NCBI RefSeq assembly: GCF_014200435.1
Contig: NZ_JACHBR010000002.1
Location: forward strand, 982,501-1,046,500
Length of the DNA stretch: 64,000 nucleotides
Source of the DNA: Sphaerisporangium krabiense
Lineage (GTDB): Bacteria > Actinomycetota > Actinomycetes > Streptosporangiales > Streptosporangiaceae
Reading direction: 5' to 3'
Below, piece by piece: positions 39,624-48,037 of this stretch. The position numbers and the translations under genes are program-made. Every line of letters starts with the position of its first letter. Positions within the stretch are counted from its first letter, which is position 1. The notes under the pieces were generated by a model. It was not told the DNA's origin. It saw only the letters and a program-made list of their open reading frames with translations, and made no database searches.

Positions 39624-40280
39624 CTAACCGGCGTGGGATCCGCGGAAGCCGCGCGCGACGCCCCGCTCGATCGCCGGCAGCGTCAGGAAGATCTCCAGGA
39701 TGCGGGTGAGCCGGTGCACCTCGATGCGGTGGAAGGGCGGCCCCTCGGCCCTGGCCAGCAGGAACGTCAGCGCGAGCGGCGGCAGCGGCGCCGCGATGAT
39801 GTGCAGCCCGGACGGCAGCGTGTGCGCCTCGGGACGCAGGGGCGTGATCGAGGGGAACGGCACGTCGTCCGGGGCGCGCCAGCTGGAGTGCAGCACGGTC
39901 CGCGGGACCTTCTCGGTCGCGGCGGCGGCCCAGTCGGCGCTGAACAGCACCGGCATCGAGTCGATCATCGTCGCCAGCGCCCGGTCGCCCGCCGCGGTGA
40001 TGTACTTCAGGATCTCCAGCTCGGGGTAGGTGCCCGGCGCCTCGCGCGTGCTCCACACCCCTTCGACGACCACCCCGGACACGCCCTCCAGCCCCTGCGT
40101 GAGCGCGTCGCGCGGCGCGGAGTCCGGCCAGTACACGGTGAGATCGTCCACGGCCCTGCCCTCGCCGCGCTCCAGCACGACGAGCTGGATGATGTCGGCC
40201 CCCGCGACGCCCAGCACCCGGGTCACCTGGCCCAGGGCCCCCGGACGGTCGGGCAGGGAGATCCGCAGCCTCAGCAGCAT
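39624..40280 (-). CDS. ACT-domain amino-acid-binding protein
   Basis: The 218-residue product starts with an ACT domain: MLLRLRISLPDRPGALGQVTRVLGVAGADIIQLVVLERGEGRAVDDLTVYWPDSAPRDALTQGL, with GVSGVVVEGVW closing it, residues 1-80. The remaining 140 residues (ELEILKYITAAGDRALATMIDSMPVLFSADWAAAA) are a conserved-looking helical/beta region of unknown role. ACT domains bind amino acids to regulate an attached enzyme; here no enzyme is fused. GGGGAGGGG precedes the ATG. It diverges from the dus gene. A regulator of amino-acid metabolism is likely, but the ligand is not known. Confidence 0.82.
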   Translation of the reverse strand: MLLRLRISLPDRPGALGQVTRVLGVAGADIIQLVVLERGEGRAVDDLTVYWPDSAPRDALTQGLEGVSGVVVEGVWSTREAPGTYPELEILKYITAAGDRALATMIDSMPVLFSADWAAAATEKVPRTVLHSSWRAPDDVPFPSITPLRPEAHTLPSGLHIIAAPLPPLALTFLLARAEGPPFHRIEVHRLTRILEIFLTLPAIERGVARGFRGSHAG

Positions 40281-40444
40281 CCAGGCCCCTCCCCGGTCGC
40301 GTTCGGCGGCACCCCTTCTCGAACCCAGTCCCAATGTAGCCGCACGCGCTCGGGCCGGTCCAAGACGCCCGCTCGTGGCGCGCCCGCCCGGCCGTGTACG
40401 GCGATTCGACCCGTCCGGTCCGGGTGTGGGGTACAAATGGGCTG

Positions 40445-41557
40445 GTGAAGATAGGGGCGATCGACGTCTGGCCTCCCGTGGTGCTCGCTCCCATGGCGGG
40501 CGTCACCAACGCGGCGTTCCGCACGCTGTGCCGCGAGCAGGGCGGTGGACTGTACGTGTCCGAGATGATCACCACCCGGGGCCTGGTCGAGCGCAACCCC
40601 AAGACGCTGGCCATGATCCGGTTCCCTGAGGGGGAGGCCCCGCGCAGCGTCCAGCTCTACGGCGTGGACCCTGAGGTCGTGGGCAGGGCCGTCCGGATCA
40701 TCGCGGAGGAGGGCCTCGCCGACCACGTCGACCTCAACTTCGGCTGCCCGGTGCCCAAGGTCACCCGGCGCGGCGGCGGCTCGGCGCTGCCCTACAAACG
40801 CGGCCTGCTGCGGCGCGTCCTGCGCGCGGCGGTAGCGAACGCCGGCACTCTCCCCGTCACGATGAAGATGCGCAAGGGCATCGACGACGACCACCTGACC
40901 TACCTGGACGCCGGCCGCATCGCCGCCCAGGAGGGGCTGAGCGCGGTCGCCCTGCACGGCCGCACGGCGGTGCAGCACTACGGTGGGACGGCCGACTGGG
41001 AGGCGATCGCCCGGCTGAAGGACGCCGTCCCCGAGATCCCCGTGCTCGGCAACGGCGACATCTGGACCGCCGACGACGCCCTGCGCATGATCCGCCGCAC
41101 CGGCTGCGACGGCGTGGTGGTGGGCCGCGGCTGCCTCGGCCGTCCCTGGCTGTTCCGCGACCTCGACGACGCCTTCGAGGGCCGCGCCGAGCGGGCCCGC
41201 CCCACCCTCGGCGAGGTCGCCGCGACGATGGCCCGGCACGCCGCGCTGCTCGTGGAGTGCTTCGGCGGCGAGGCGCACGCCGTGCTCGACTTCCGCAAGC
41301 ACGTCGGCTGGTACCTCAAGGGCTTCGAGGTCGGCGCGGACCTGCGCCGCGACCTGGCCACCGCGGGCTCCCTGGAGGAGCTGCGCGGCCACCTGGCCCG
41401 CCTGCCGGCCACGCTGCGGTGGCCGGGCGCGGCGGCGGACGGCCCGCGCGGCAAGACGAACGCCCGTGACCGCGTGCACCTGCCCGTCGGCTGGCTCGAC
41501 GACCAGGGCGACGTCACGGTCTCCGCCGAGGCCGAGCTGGACGTCTCGGGAGGCTGA
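40445..41557 (+). CDS. dusB: tRNA-dihydrouridine synthase, DusB-type
   Basis: The 370-residue FMN enzyme reduces uridine to dihydrouridine in tRNA. Motifs: VVLAPMAGVTNAAFRTLCREQGG (FMN site), LYVSEMITTRGL, then VDLNFGCPVPKVTRRGGGSAL with the catalytic Cys, MKMRKGIDDDH, ALHGRTAVQHYGGTADW, PVLGNGDIWTADDALRM and GCDGVVVGRGCLGRPWLF. The C-terminal helical domain carries DFRKHVGWYLKGF. GTG at 40445 is the start (VKIGAIDVW); upstream residues to 40394 are unlikely. It stands close to the ACT protein gene on the opposite strand. Length and motifs are standard for the actinobacterial DusB group. Confidence 0.93.
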   Translation: MKIGAIDVWPPVVLAPMAGVTNAAFRTLCREQGGGLYVSEMITTRGLVERNPKTLAMIRFPEGEAPRSVQLYGVDPEVVGRAVRIIAEEGLADHVDLNFGCPVPKVTRRGGGSALPYKRGLLRRVLRAAVANAGTLPVTMKMRKGIDDDHLTYLDAGRIAAQEGLSAVALHGRTAVQHYGGTADWEAIARLKDAVPEIPVLGNGDIWTADDALRMIRRTGCDGVVVGRGCLGRPWLFRDLDDAFEGRAERARPTLGEVAATMARHAALLVECFGGEAHAVLDFRKHVGWYLKGFEVGADLRRDLATAGSLEELRGHLARLPATLRWPGAAADGPRGKTNARDRVHLPVGWLDDQGDVTVSAEAELDVSGG

Positions 41558-41593
41558 GCGCCACGGGACTCCGAGCCGGTTTCCGAGCCGGCC

Positions 41594-44077
41594 TCAGAGG
41601 CGGTTGAGCCCGACGACGTGGACGACCGCCCGCCCCTCCTCGTCGGAGGCCGCGAGGTCCACCTGGGCGTCGATGCCCCAGTCGTGGTCGTCGGCCGGGT
41701 CGTGCAGGACCTGCCGCACCCGCCACAGCTCCTGCTCCTCCTCGATCTGCAGCAGGGCCGGGCCGCGGGCGTCCGGGCCGGTGCGGATCTCGTCGTGCTC
41801 CTCGTAGTAGGCGTCCAGGGCGGCCGGCCAGTCGATGTCGGCCAGCTCGGCGAGCTCGTCGTACTTCTCCAGCGCCGCCAGCTCGACCATGCGGAACATG
41901 GCGTTGCGCACCAGGACCCGGAACGCCCGCCGGTTGCCGGTGACCGGCCGGGTGTTCTCCTCCAGGCCCGGGCGCTCCACCTCCTCGGAGGGGTTCTGCA
42001 GCTTCTCCCACTCGTCCAGCAGGCTGGAGTCGACCTGGCGCACCAGCTCGCCCAGCCACTCGATCAGGTCCTGGAGGTCCTCGGTCTTCATGTGGTCGGG
42101 GACCGTGCGGCTGAGCGTGCGGTAGGCGTCGGCGAGGTAGCGCAGCACCGTGCCCTCCGAGCGCGCCAGCTCGTAGAACTGGACGTACTCGGCGAAGGTC
42201 ATCGCCCGCTCGTACATGTCGCGCACCACCGACTTGGGGCTCACCGCGTGGTCGCCCACCCACGGATGCCCGCGCCGATAGGTCTCGTACGCGCCGAACA
42301 GCAGGTCCTCCAGCGGCATGGCGTAGGTGACGTCGGTGAGCAGCTCCATGCGCTCCTCGTACTCGACGCCGTCGGCTTTCATCTGCGCCACGGCCTCGGC
42401 GCGCGCCTTGTTGAGCTGGGAGTGCAGGATCTGCCGTGGGTCGTCCAGCGTCGACTCCACGATCGACACCACGTCCAGGGCGTAGGTGAGGGAGGCGGAG
42501 TCGAGCAGCTCGAAGGCGGCGAGCGCGAAGGTCGACAGCGCCTGGTTGAGCGCGAAGTCCTCCTGCAGGTCCACGGTCAGCCGCGCCATGCGGCCGTGCT
42601 CGTCCGGCTCGCTCAGCTTCTCCACGACGCCGCCCGCCAGCAGCGAACGGTAGATCGCGATCGCGTGGCTGATGTGCCGCCGCTGCGCCTTGCGCTCCTC
42701 GTGGTTGTCGGTCAGCAGGCTCTTCATCGCCGCGAAGCAGTCGCCCGGCCGGTTGATGACGGCGAGGAGCATCGCGTTGCTGACCTTGAACCGGGAGTTC
42801 AGCGGCTCGGGCTCGGCCTTCTGGAGCCGCTCGAAGGTCTCCTCGCTCCAGTTCACGAAGCCCTCGGGCGGCTTCTTGCGCACCACCCTGCGCCGCTTCT
42901 TCGGGTCGTCGCCCGCCTTGGCCAGCGCCTTCTCGTTCTCCACGACGTGGTCGGGGGCCTGGCAGACGACGTGGCCGAGGGTGTCGAAGCCCGCCCGCCC
43001 GGCCCGTCCGGCGATCTGGTGGAACTCGCGGGCGCGCAGCAGGCGGACGCGGTTGCCGTCGAACTTGCTGAGCGCGGTGAACAGCACCGTGCGGATCGGG
43101 ACGTTGACGCCGACGCCCAGCGTGTCGGTGCCGCAGATGACCTTCAGCAGGCCGGCCTGGGCCAGGCGCTCGACCAGGCGGCGGTACTTCGGCAGCATCC
43201 CGGCGTGGTGGACGCCGATGCCGTGCCGGACCAGCCGCGACAGCGCGCGGCCGAACCGCGTGGTGAACCGGAAGTTGCCGATGAGCGCGGCGATGGCCTC
43301 CTTCTCGGCCTTGGTGGACATGTTCACGCTCATCAGGGCCTGCGCCCGCTCCATCGCCGCGGCCTGCGTGAAGTGCACGACGTACACCGGCGCCGACTTC
43401 GTGGCCAGCAGCTCTTCGAGCGTCTCGTGCAGCGGCGTGGTGCGGTAGCCGTAGAACAGCGGCACCGGGCGCGTGGCCGACCGCACGACCGCGGTCTCGC
43501 GGCCGGTGCGCCGCGTCAGGTCCTTCTCGAAGCGGGTGACGTCTCCCAGCGTGGCCGACATCAGGATGAACTGCGCCTGCGGCAGCTCCAGCAGGGGCAC
43601 CTGCCACGCCCACCCGCGGTCGGGCTCGGCGTAGAAGTGGAACTCGTCCATCACGACCTGGCCGATGTCGGCCCGGGCCCCGTCGCGCAGCGCGATGTTG
43701 GCGAGGATCTCGGCCGTGCAGCAGATGATCGGCGCGGAGGCGTTGACCGAGGCGTCGCCGGTCATCATGCCGACGTTCCCGGTGCCGAACAGCGCGACCA
43801 GGTCGAAGAACTTCTCCGACACCAGGGCCTTGATGGGCGCGGTGTAGAACGTCCGCCGCCCGTCGGCCAGCGCCGCGAAGTGCGCCCCGGCGGCGACCAG
43901 GCTCTTACCGGAACCGGTCGGCGTGGAAAGGATCACGTTGTTGCCCGAGACGACCTCGATCAGCGCCTCCTCCTGCGCCGGGTAGAGGGTCAGCCCGCGG
44001 TCGGCGTTCCACGCCGCGAACGCCTCGAACAACGCGTCGGGGCCGGTGTCCTGGGGGAGGTGCTGGAGGAGGCTCAC
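41594..44077 (-). CDS. Ski2-like DEAD/DEAH-box RNA helicase with DUF3516-like C-terminus
   Basis: This 827-residue superfamily 2 helicase has Walker A STPTGSGKSLVA near residue 55, Ia/Ib FYTAPIKALVSEKF and TAEIL, motif II DEFHFYAEPDRGWAW near 145, and motif III LMSATLGD. Domain 2 has VVHFTQAAAMERAQ, GVHHAGMLPKYR, CGTDTLGVGVNVP and the motif VI-like HQIAGRAGRAGFD near 365. From about residue 480 on, a large helical region ending DDHDWGIDAQVDLAASDEEG is typical of actinobacterial helicases annotated DUF3516. It unwinds or remodels RNA with ATP. The start MSLLQHLPQD at 44077 has GGAGG just upstream. It converges with dus. Confidence 0.93.
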   Translation of the reverse strand: MSLLQHLPQDTGPDALFEAFAAWNADRGLTLYPAQEEALIEVVSGNNVILSTPTGSGKSLVAAGAHFAALADGRRTFYTAPIKALVSEKFFDLVALFGTGNVGMMTGDASVNASAPIICCTAEILANIALRDGARADIGQVVMDEFHFYAEPDRGWAWQVPLLELPQAQFILMSATLGDVTRFEKDLTRRTGRETAVVRSATRPVPLFYGYRTTPLHETLEELLATKSAPVYVVHFTQAAAMERAQALMSVNMSTKAEKEAIAALIGNFRFTTRFGRALSRLVRHGIGVHHAGMLPKYRRLVERLAQAGLLKVICGTDTLGVGVNVPIRTVLFTALSKFDGNRVRLLRAREFHQIAGRAGRAGFDTLGHVVCQAPDHVVENEKALAKAGDDPKKRRRVVRKKPPEGFVNWSEETFERLQKAEPEPLNSRFKVSNAMLLAVINRPGDCFAAMKSLLTDNHEERKAQRRHISHAIAIYRSLLAGGVVEKLSEPDEHGRMARLTVDLQEDFALNQALSTFALAAFELLDSASLTYALDVVSIVESTLDDPRQILHSQLNKARAEAVAQMKADGVEYEERMELLTDVTYAMPLEDLLFGAYETYRRGHPWVGDHAVSPKSVVRDMYERAMTFAEYVQFYELARSEGTVLRYLADAYRTLSRTVPDHMKTEDLQDLIEWLGELVRQVDSSLLDEWEKLQNPSEEVERPGLEENTRPVTGNRRAFRVLVRNAMFRMVELAALEKYDELAELADIDWPAALDAYYEEHDEIRTGPDARGPALLQIEEEQELWRVRQVLHDPADDHDWGIDAQVDLAASDEEGRAVVHVVGLNRL

Positions 44078-44221
44078 CCCTCAATACTGCCGAAGGCCGC
44101 GCCGTGGTCGGGCCACCTTTCGCTCTCGGCGCGCGGCCCGGCGCCCCGGCGGTGAACCGTGGGCGGCCCCGCCGCGTCTTCTGCCGGGGCCCGGGCGGGT
44201 CCCGGTGGAAGGGAGATCCGA

Positions 44222-44863
44222 ATGCGTGGAGCGAGGACCGCCGCGGCGCTGGCCGCGGCGGCGATGATCGTCGTACCGGCGAGCGCCGAGGCGGCGGCGG
44301 CCCAGGCGCACGTCCCGGCGGCCGCCGCCGCCGCGAGCCCGGCGAAGGTCGCGAACAAGCTGCTTCGGGCCTGGCTCCGCGACGACAGGGCGGCCGCGGC
44401 GGCCGTGGCGTCGCCCGCGGCCGTGAAGACGCTGTTCGCCTACGTGTACCGGGCGCCGGACGAGTTCAACGGATGCGCCGGCAACGCCTGCCGGTTCACC
44501 CACACCAGCGTGCGCGTGCCCGGCGGCCTCAACGGGATCCTGATGATCGTCTCCGGCGGCAAGGTCGCCAAGGTGTACGAGTCCCGGCACGTCACCGCGC
44601 CGGAGAAGGCCGCGCAGTACCTGTTCGCGGCGTGGAAGGCCGGCGACAGGAACCGCGGCCTGGAGATCGCGTCCACGGGCGCGGTGAAGACGCTGTTCCG
44701 CACCAGGTTCGGCGGGGCCGGCTACATCTTCCAGGGCTGCCAGGCCGAGCGCGGCGGCAGATCCTGCGCCTACTCCTACGAGGGCGGCGCCATGTTCCTG
44801 CACCTGCGCGGGAGCAAGATACGCGGCTACGAGGTGCGGTCGATCTCCTACATCGCCGACTGA
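44222..44863 (+). CDS. Secreted protein with two tandem homologous domains
   Basis: The 213-residue product has a signal peptide (MRGARTAAALAAAAMIVVPASAEA), then two related modules of about 75 residues. Each starts with a helix A(N/Q)xLxxAW(L/K)xxDR, then SPAAVKTLFAYVYRAPDEFNGCAGNACRF or STGAVKTLFRTRFGGAGYIFQGCQ...RSCAYSY, followed by strands ending KVYESRHV or GYEVRSISY. Each module has two Cys in equivalent places, suggesting one disulfide per module. I know no function. AAGGGAG precedes the ATG at 44222. The protein is exported and probably small and stable. Confidence 0.8.
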   Translation: MRGARTAAALAAAAMIVVPASAEAAAAQAHVPAAAAAASPAKVANKLLRAWLRDDRAAAAAVASPAAVKTLFAYVYRAPDEFNGCAGNACRFTHTSVRVPGGLNGILMIVSGGKVAKVYESRHVTAPEKAAQYLFAAWKAGDRNRGLEIASTGAVKTLFRTRFGGAGYIFQGCQAERGGRSCAYSYEGGAMFLHLRGSKIRGYEVRSISYIAD

Positions 44864-44908
44864 GCGCCGACTGCGCGCCGAGGCGGCGGGCGGTGGCACG
44901 ATGGGCGC

Positions 44909-45529
44909 ATGCGTGACCTGCCCGCCGCGTGGCGCGCGCTCGCCGGGGACTCGGCCGCGTCCCAGGCCGTCGGGGCCGAGCTGGCCGCCCGCTGGGCCGA
45001 GCCGCACCGCCGCTACCACACCCCGGCCCACCTGCGCGCCGTGCTCGCCGCCACCGAGCCGCTCGCCGGCCACGCCCGCGACCTGGTGGCGGTGCGGCTG
45101 GCGGCCTGGTTCCACGACGCCGTGTACGAGGGCAGGCCGGGGTGGGACGAGGAGCGCAGCGCCCAGCTCGCCTCCTCCCGGCTCGCGCGCCTCGGCGGCG
45201 GCCTCGCGCGACGCGCCGGGGAGGTCGCCCGGCTCGTGCGGCTGACCGCCGGGCACGGCCCCGAGCCCGGCGACCGCGACGGCGAGGTGCTGTGCGACGC
45301 CGACCTCGCCGTGCTCGCCTCGCCCGGCTACGACGCCTACGCCCGCGCGGTCCGCGAGGAGTACCGCCACGTGCCCGAGGAGGCGTTCAGGACGGGCCGG
45401 GCATGCGTCCTGGCGGGGCTGCTGGCGATGCCCGCCCTCTACCGGACCGCGCCCGCGCGGGAGATGTGGGAGAAGACGGCCCGCGCGAACGTGCGCGCCG
45501 AACTCGCCGCGCTGACCGCCCCCCGCTGA
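44909..45529 (+). CDS. HD-domain metal-dependent hydrolase
   Basis: The 206-residue product has HD-superfamily metal ligands: His in RRYHTPAHLRAVL near residue 35, the HD pair in AAWFHDAVYEGRPGWDEERSAQLA near residue 69, and a later Asp in VLCDADLAVLASP near residue 130, ending with the helical YRHVPEEAFRTGRA. The family is typically phosphohydrolase, and many actinobacteria carry this small form without known substrate. The start MRDLPAAWRAL at 44909 has no strong ribosome binding site. A 21-bp tandem repeat covers its stop codon (45516-45536 and 45538-45558). Confidence 0.88.
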   Translation: MRDLPAAWRALAGDSAASQAVGAELAARWAEPHRRYHTPAHLRAVLAATEPLAGHARDLVAVRLAAWFHDAVYEGRPGWDEERSAQLASSRLARLGGGLARRAGEVARLVRLTAGHGPEPGDRDGEVLCDADLAVLASPGYDAYARAVREEYRHVPEEAFRTGRACVLAGLLAMPALYRTAPAREMWEKTARANVRAELAALTAPR

Positions 45530-45653
45530 CCGTCCGGCCGCCCCCCGCTGACCGTCCGTCGTCCGCGACACGTCCGCGGCCCAGGCGGTGACGGACGCCG
45601 TCCGGCGAGCCGCCACCGTCCGGGGTACCGCTCCCGTCCGGGGACCCGGGGGG

Positions 45654-46115
45654 TCACGGATACGCGGCCCGCGCGTCCAGCCCCGCGTACGCCTTGCGCA
45701 GCAGGTGGTGCAGCGTGCGCCGCTCGTCCGGGTCGAGGGCCGCGAGGACCGCCTCGTGGGCGTCCTGCGCCGAGCGGACCGCCTCGGCCAGGGCGCGGCG
45801 GCCCTCGTCGCTGACGCGCACCGAGTAGCGGCGGCGGTCGGCGGGGTCGCGCCCGCGCTCGACCAGGCGGCGGGGGAGCAGGACGTCCATGACCGCGACC
45901 AGGTCGCTCGGGTCGATGCCGAGCCGCCTGCCGAGATCGCGCTGCGAGGCCGGCCCGAAGTCGGCGAGCGCGGCCAGGACCGCCAGGTGCCACAGGCCGA
46001 GCCCCAGCGGCTCCAGCCGTTCCCCGACGGCCCGCCTGCCCGCCTGGCCGGTCTTGGACAGCACGAAGGCCGTGATTCCGAGCAGGGACGGCGGCAGTTG
46101 CGGCACATCGGTCAC
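45654..46115 (-). CDS. MarR family transcriptional regulator
   Basis: The 153-residue product starts with GTG at 46115 (VTDVPQLPPSLLGITAFVLSKTGQ), then GLWHLAVLAALADFGPASQRDLGRRLGIDPSDLVAVMDVLLPRRLVERGRDPADRRRYSVRVSDEGRRAL, a complete MarR winged helix. Alpha helices at both ends make the dimer. It diverges from a VOC-family gene only 57 bp away, with a perfect palindrome ACCAA-TCG-TTGGT in between, so it is likely an autorepressor also controlling that gene. The effector is not known. Confidence 0.92.
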   Translation of the reverse strand: MTDVPQLPPSLLGITAFVLSKTGQAGRRAVGERLEPLGLGLWHLAVLAALADFGPASQRDLGRRLGIDPSDLVAVMDVLLPRRLVERGRDPADRRRYSVRVSDEGRRALAEAVRSAQDAHEAVLAALDPDERRTLHHLLRKAYAGLDARAAYP

Positions 46116-46134
46116 CCCGGCATGATAGGGCACC

Positions 46135-46147
46135 ACCAATCGTTGGT
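46135..46147. promoter_or_regulatory. MarR operator candidate
   Basis: ACCAATCGTTGGT is a perfect inverted repeat (5-bp arms, 3-bp centre) in the 57-bp gap between the divergent MarR and VOC genes. A second imperfect copy CCAACCATTTGG lies at 46153-46164. The size and placement match MarR-type operators. Confidence 0.6.
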
Positions 46148-46172
46148 ACTCCCCAACCATTTGGAGCGCGTG

Positions 46173-46565
46173 ATGGACGCCCTGTACCCCCGGGTGCTGG
46201 CCGGTGACTTCGCCGGCTGCTTCCGCTTCTACGACGGCCTGCTCGGCAAGGTGGCGGGCGGCACCCTTGTCAAGGGCGACCCGTCCGGGCCGTACGCCAA
46301 CTGGGACCTCGGAGGCGAGGCCCTGCTGGCGCTGCTGGACAGGTCGATGATGGACGGGGTCACCCCGCTCGCCCCGTCCGGGCCCTGCGACGCGGTCATG
46401 CTCGTGCTGAAGGTCGAGGACGTGGGGGCCGCCGCGGCGGTCGCCCGCGAACACGGCGGACGCCTGGTCGCACCGCCGGTCGCGCGCCCCCAGTGGGGCC
46501 CCACGGTGAGGACCGCCCACCTGCGCGACCCCGACGGCAACCTGGTGGAGCTCCAGTCGTACTGA
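46173..46565 (+). CDS. VOC superfamily (glyoxalase-like) protein
   Basis: The 130-residue product has two beta-alpha-beta-beta-beta modules of the vicinal oxygen chelate fold: LYPRVLAGDFAGCFRFYDGLLG, then VMLVLKVEDVGAAAAVAREHGGRLVAPPVARPQWGPTVRTAHLRDPDGNLVELQSY, the last with a conserved Glu ligand. Dioxygenases, resistance proteins and isomerases share this fold; the reaction cannot be chosen. ATG at 46173 (or GTG at 46170) follows TTGGAG. The divergent MarR gene is its probable regulator. Confidence 0.9.
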   Translation: MDALYPRVLAGDFAGCFRFYDGLLGKVAGGTLVKGDPSGPYANWDLGGEALLALLDRSMMDGVTPLAPSGPCDAVMLVLKVEDVGAAAAVAREHGGRLVAPPVARPQWGPTVRTAHLRDPDGNLVELQSY

Positions 46566-46580
46566 CCGCTCCGGGGCCGC

Positions 46581-47324
46581 TCACAGCCCTAGGTCGTCCA
46601 ACTCCTTGTAGAGGGCGGCGCGCGAGGGGTCCACGGCGGCCGGACGGCCCGCGGGCGGCGGCCCCGCGGGCACGCCCGGGACGGGCCTGGCCGCGCCCGG
46701 CACCGGCCGGGTGGCGGCCTGCGGCGGGACGGCCGCGGCGCGGGGGCGGCGGTCGCGGAAGAACCAGCCGCCGAGGATGCCCCCGGCGAAGCCGAACAGG
46801 TGGCCCTGCCAGCTGAACTCGTCGGTCGGCAGCAGACCGGTGAAGTGGTAGGCGAAGCACAGCGCCATGACCAGCCCCACCACGATGTCGATGCCGTGCC
46901 GGTCGAACAGGCCCTTGACCAGCACGTAGCCGAAGTAGCCGAACACCACGCCGCTCGCGCCCGCGGTGACGCTGTGCGGGCTCGCCACGAACCACACGCC
47001 GAGGCCGCTGGTCGCCGCGATGATCGCGGTCACGCCCAGGAACTTGCCCACCCCGCGATAGGCGGCGAGGAAGCCGAACACGAACAGCGGGCCGGAGTTG
47101 CCCTCGATGTGCGCCCAGCTCCAGTGCAGGAACGGCGCGGTGACGATGTCGGGTAACCGGGCCGGGTCGCGGGCCGCGATGCCGAACGACTGGCTGAGGG
47201 AGTAGCCGGTGGCCCAGTTGGCGATCTGGACCAGCCAGATCAGGGCCAGGAAGCCGACCATGACCCAGAACGCCTTGCGGGCCTCGGCGATCATGATCTC
47301 GGCCGTCCGGGAGTCGCCGCCCAT
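46581..47324 (-). CDS. Rhomboid-family intramembrane serine protease
   Basis: The 247-residue protein has six hydrophobic helices. The first begins FWVMVGFLALIWLVQIANW. The active Ser sits in GASGVVFGYFGYVLV near residue 120, and the catalytic His in WQGHLFGFAGGILGGWFF near residue 172. A Pro/Ala-rich tail of 50 residues lies in the cytosol. Rhomboids cleave transmembrane helices of other proteins; the substrate is unknown. ATG at 47324 (MGGDSRTAE) follows GGAGACAG. The loop motif WSWAHIEGN before the Ser replaces the usual HxxxxHxxxN with a partial form. Confidence 0.88.
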   Translation of the reverse strand: MGGDSRTAEIMIAEARKAFWVMVGFLALIWLVQIANWATGYSLSQSFGIAARDPARLPDIVTAPFLHWSWAHIEGNSGPLFVFGFLAAYRGVGKFLGVTAIIAATSGLGVWFVASPHSVTAGASGVVFGYFGYVLVKGLFDRHGIDIVVGLVMALCFAYHFTGLLPTDEFSWQGHLFGFAGGILGGWFFRDRRPRAAAVPPQAATRPVPGAARPVPGVPAGPPPAGRPAAVDPSRAALYKELDDLGL

Positions 47325-47480
47325 GCTGTCTCCTGCCTCGTGCACGCGCCGGAACCTGTGGCCGGACGCCCGGGCAGCACCCCGTCGGTCCGTCACGGTA
47401 TTTTCGCAAACACCGCGCCGGTAGGGCCACCGGCCGCGTAACCCGTACACGACCGGTGGCCCGGCGTTCGCCCGCTCCGC

Positions 47481-47888
47481 TCAGCCGCCCGCGCGTTCGA
47501 GGATCACGACGGGGATGTCGCGGTCGGTCTTGGCCTGGTAGTCGTCGTACTGCGGCCAGGTGGCGGCCATCAGCCGCCACACCTCCGGCTTCTCCTCCGG
47601 CGTGGCGGTGCGGGCGCGTGCGGTGAACCTGTCACCCTCGACCTGCACCTGGACCTCGGGGTTGGCGGTCAGGTTGTGGTACCAGTCGGGCGACTCGGGC
47701 GCTCCTCCCTTGGAGGCCACGATGACGTAGTCGTCCCCATGGCGCTGGTAGATGAGCGGTGTGGTGTGCTCCCGGCCGCTGGCGCGGCCGGTGGTGGTCA
47801 GCAGAAGGACCGTGGTGCCGTTCCAGTCGTGCCCTTCCTTGCCGTCCGTGGCGCGATATCTGTCGACATGCTCTTTTCCGTAAAGCAT
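47481..47888 (-). CDS. Deazaflavin (F420)-dependent nitroreductase-family protein, DDN-like
   Basis: The 135-residue split-beta-barrel protein belongs to the actinobacterial DUF385/DDN group: HDWNGTTVLLLTTTGRASGREHTTPLIYQRHGDDYVIVASKGGAPESPDWYHNLTANPEVQVQVEG is characteristic. The family uses reduced F420 to reduce quinones, nitro compounds or other acceptors. The rest (WRLMAATWPQYDDYQAKTDRDIPVVILE) ends the fold. GGAGGG precedes the ATG. It is divergent from the SDR gene at 48038. This is supporting evidence that the organism makes F420. Confidence 0.92.
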   Translation of the reverse strand: MLYGKEHVDRYRATDGKEGHDWNGTTVLLLTTTGRASGREHTTPLIYQRHGDDYVIVASKGGAPESPDWYHNLTANPEVQVQVEGDRFTARARTATPEEKPEVWRLMAATWPQYDDYQAKTDRDIPVVILERAGG

Positions 47889-48037
47889 CCGTTCACCCTC
47901 CGGGTCGACCTGTACGCGGATGGCCTACCCCCTGCGGCGTGGCTCATCCAGTGTCGGATCATGCCCTCGGTGAACCCCGCACGGAAGCGCAACCGCGGAT
48001 CCCGCCGGGTACGAAGTCGGCATCGGGGGTGATGCGG

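Noticed and set aside
41618-44155. 845-codon open frame on the + strand opposite the helicase
   Set aside because: Same shadow effect; composition (RVEQ-rich, no domains) is not protein-like, and the antisense helicase is certain.
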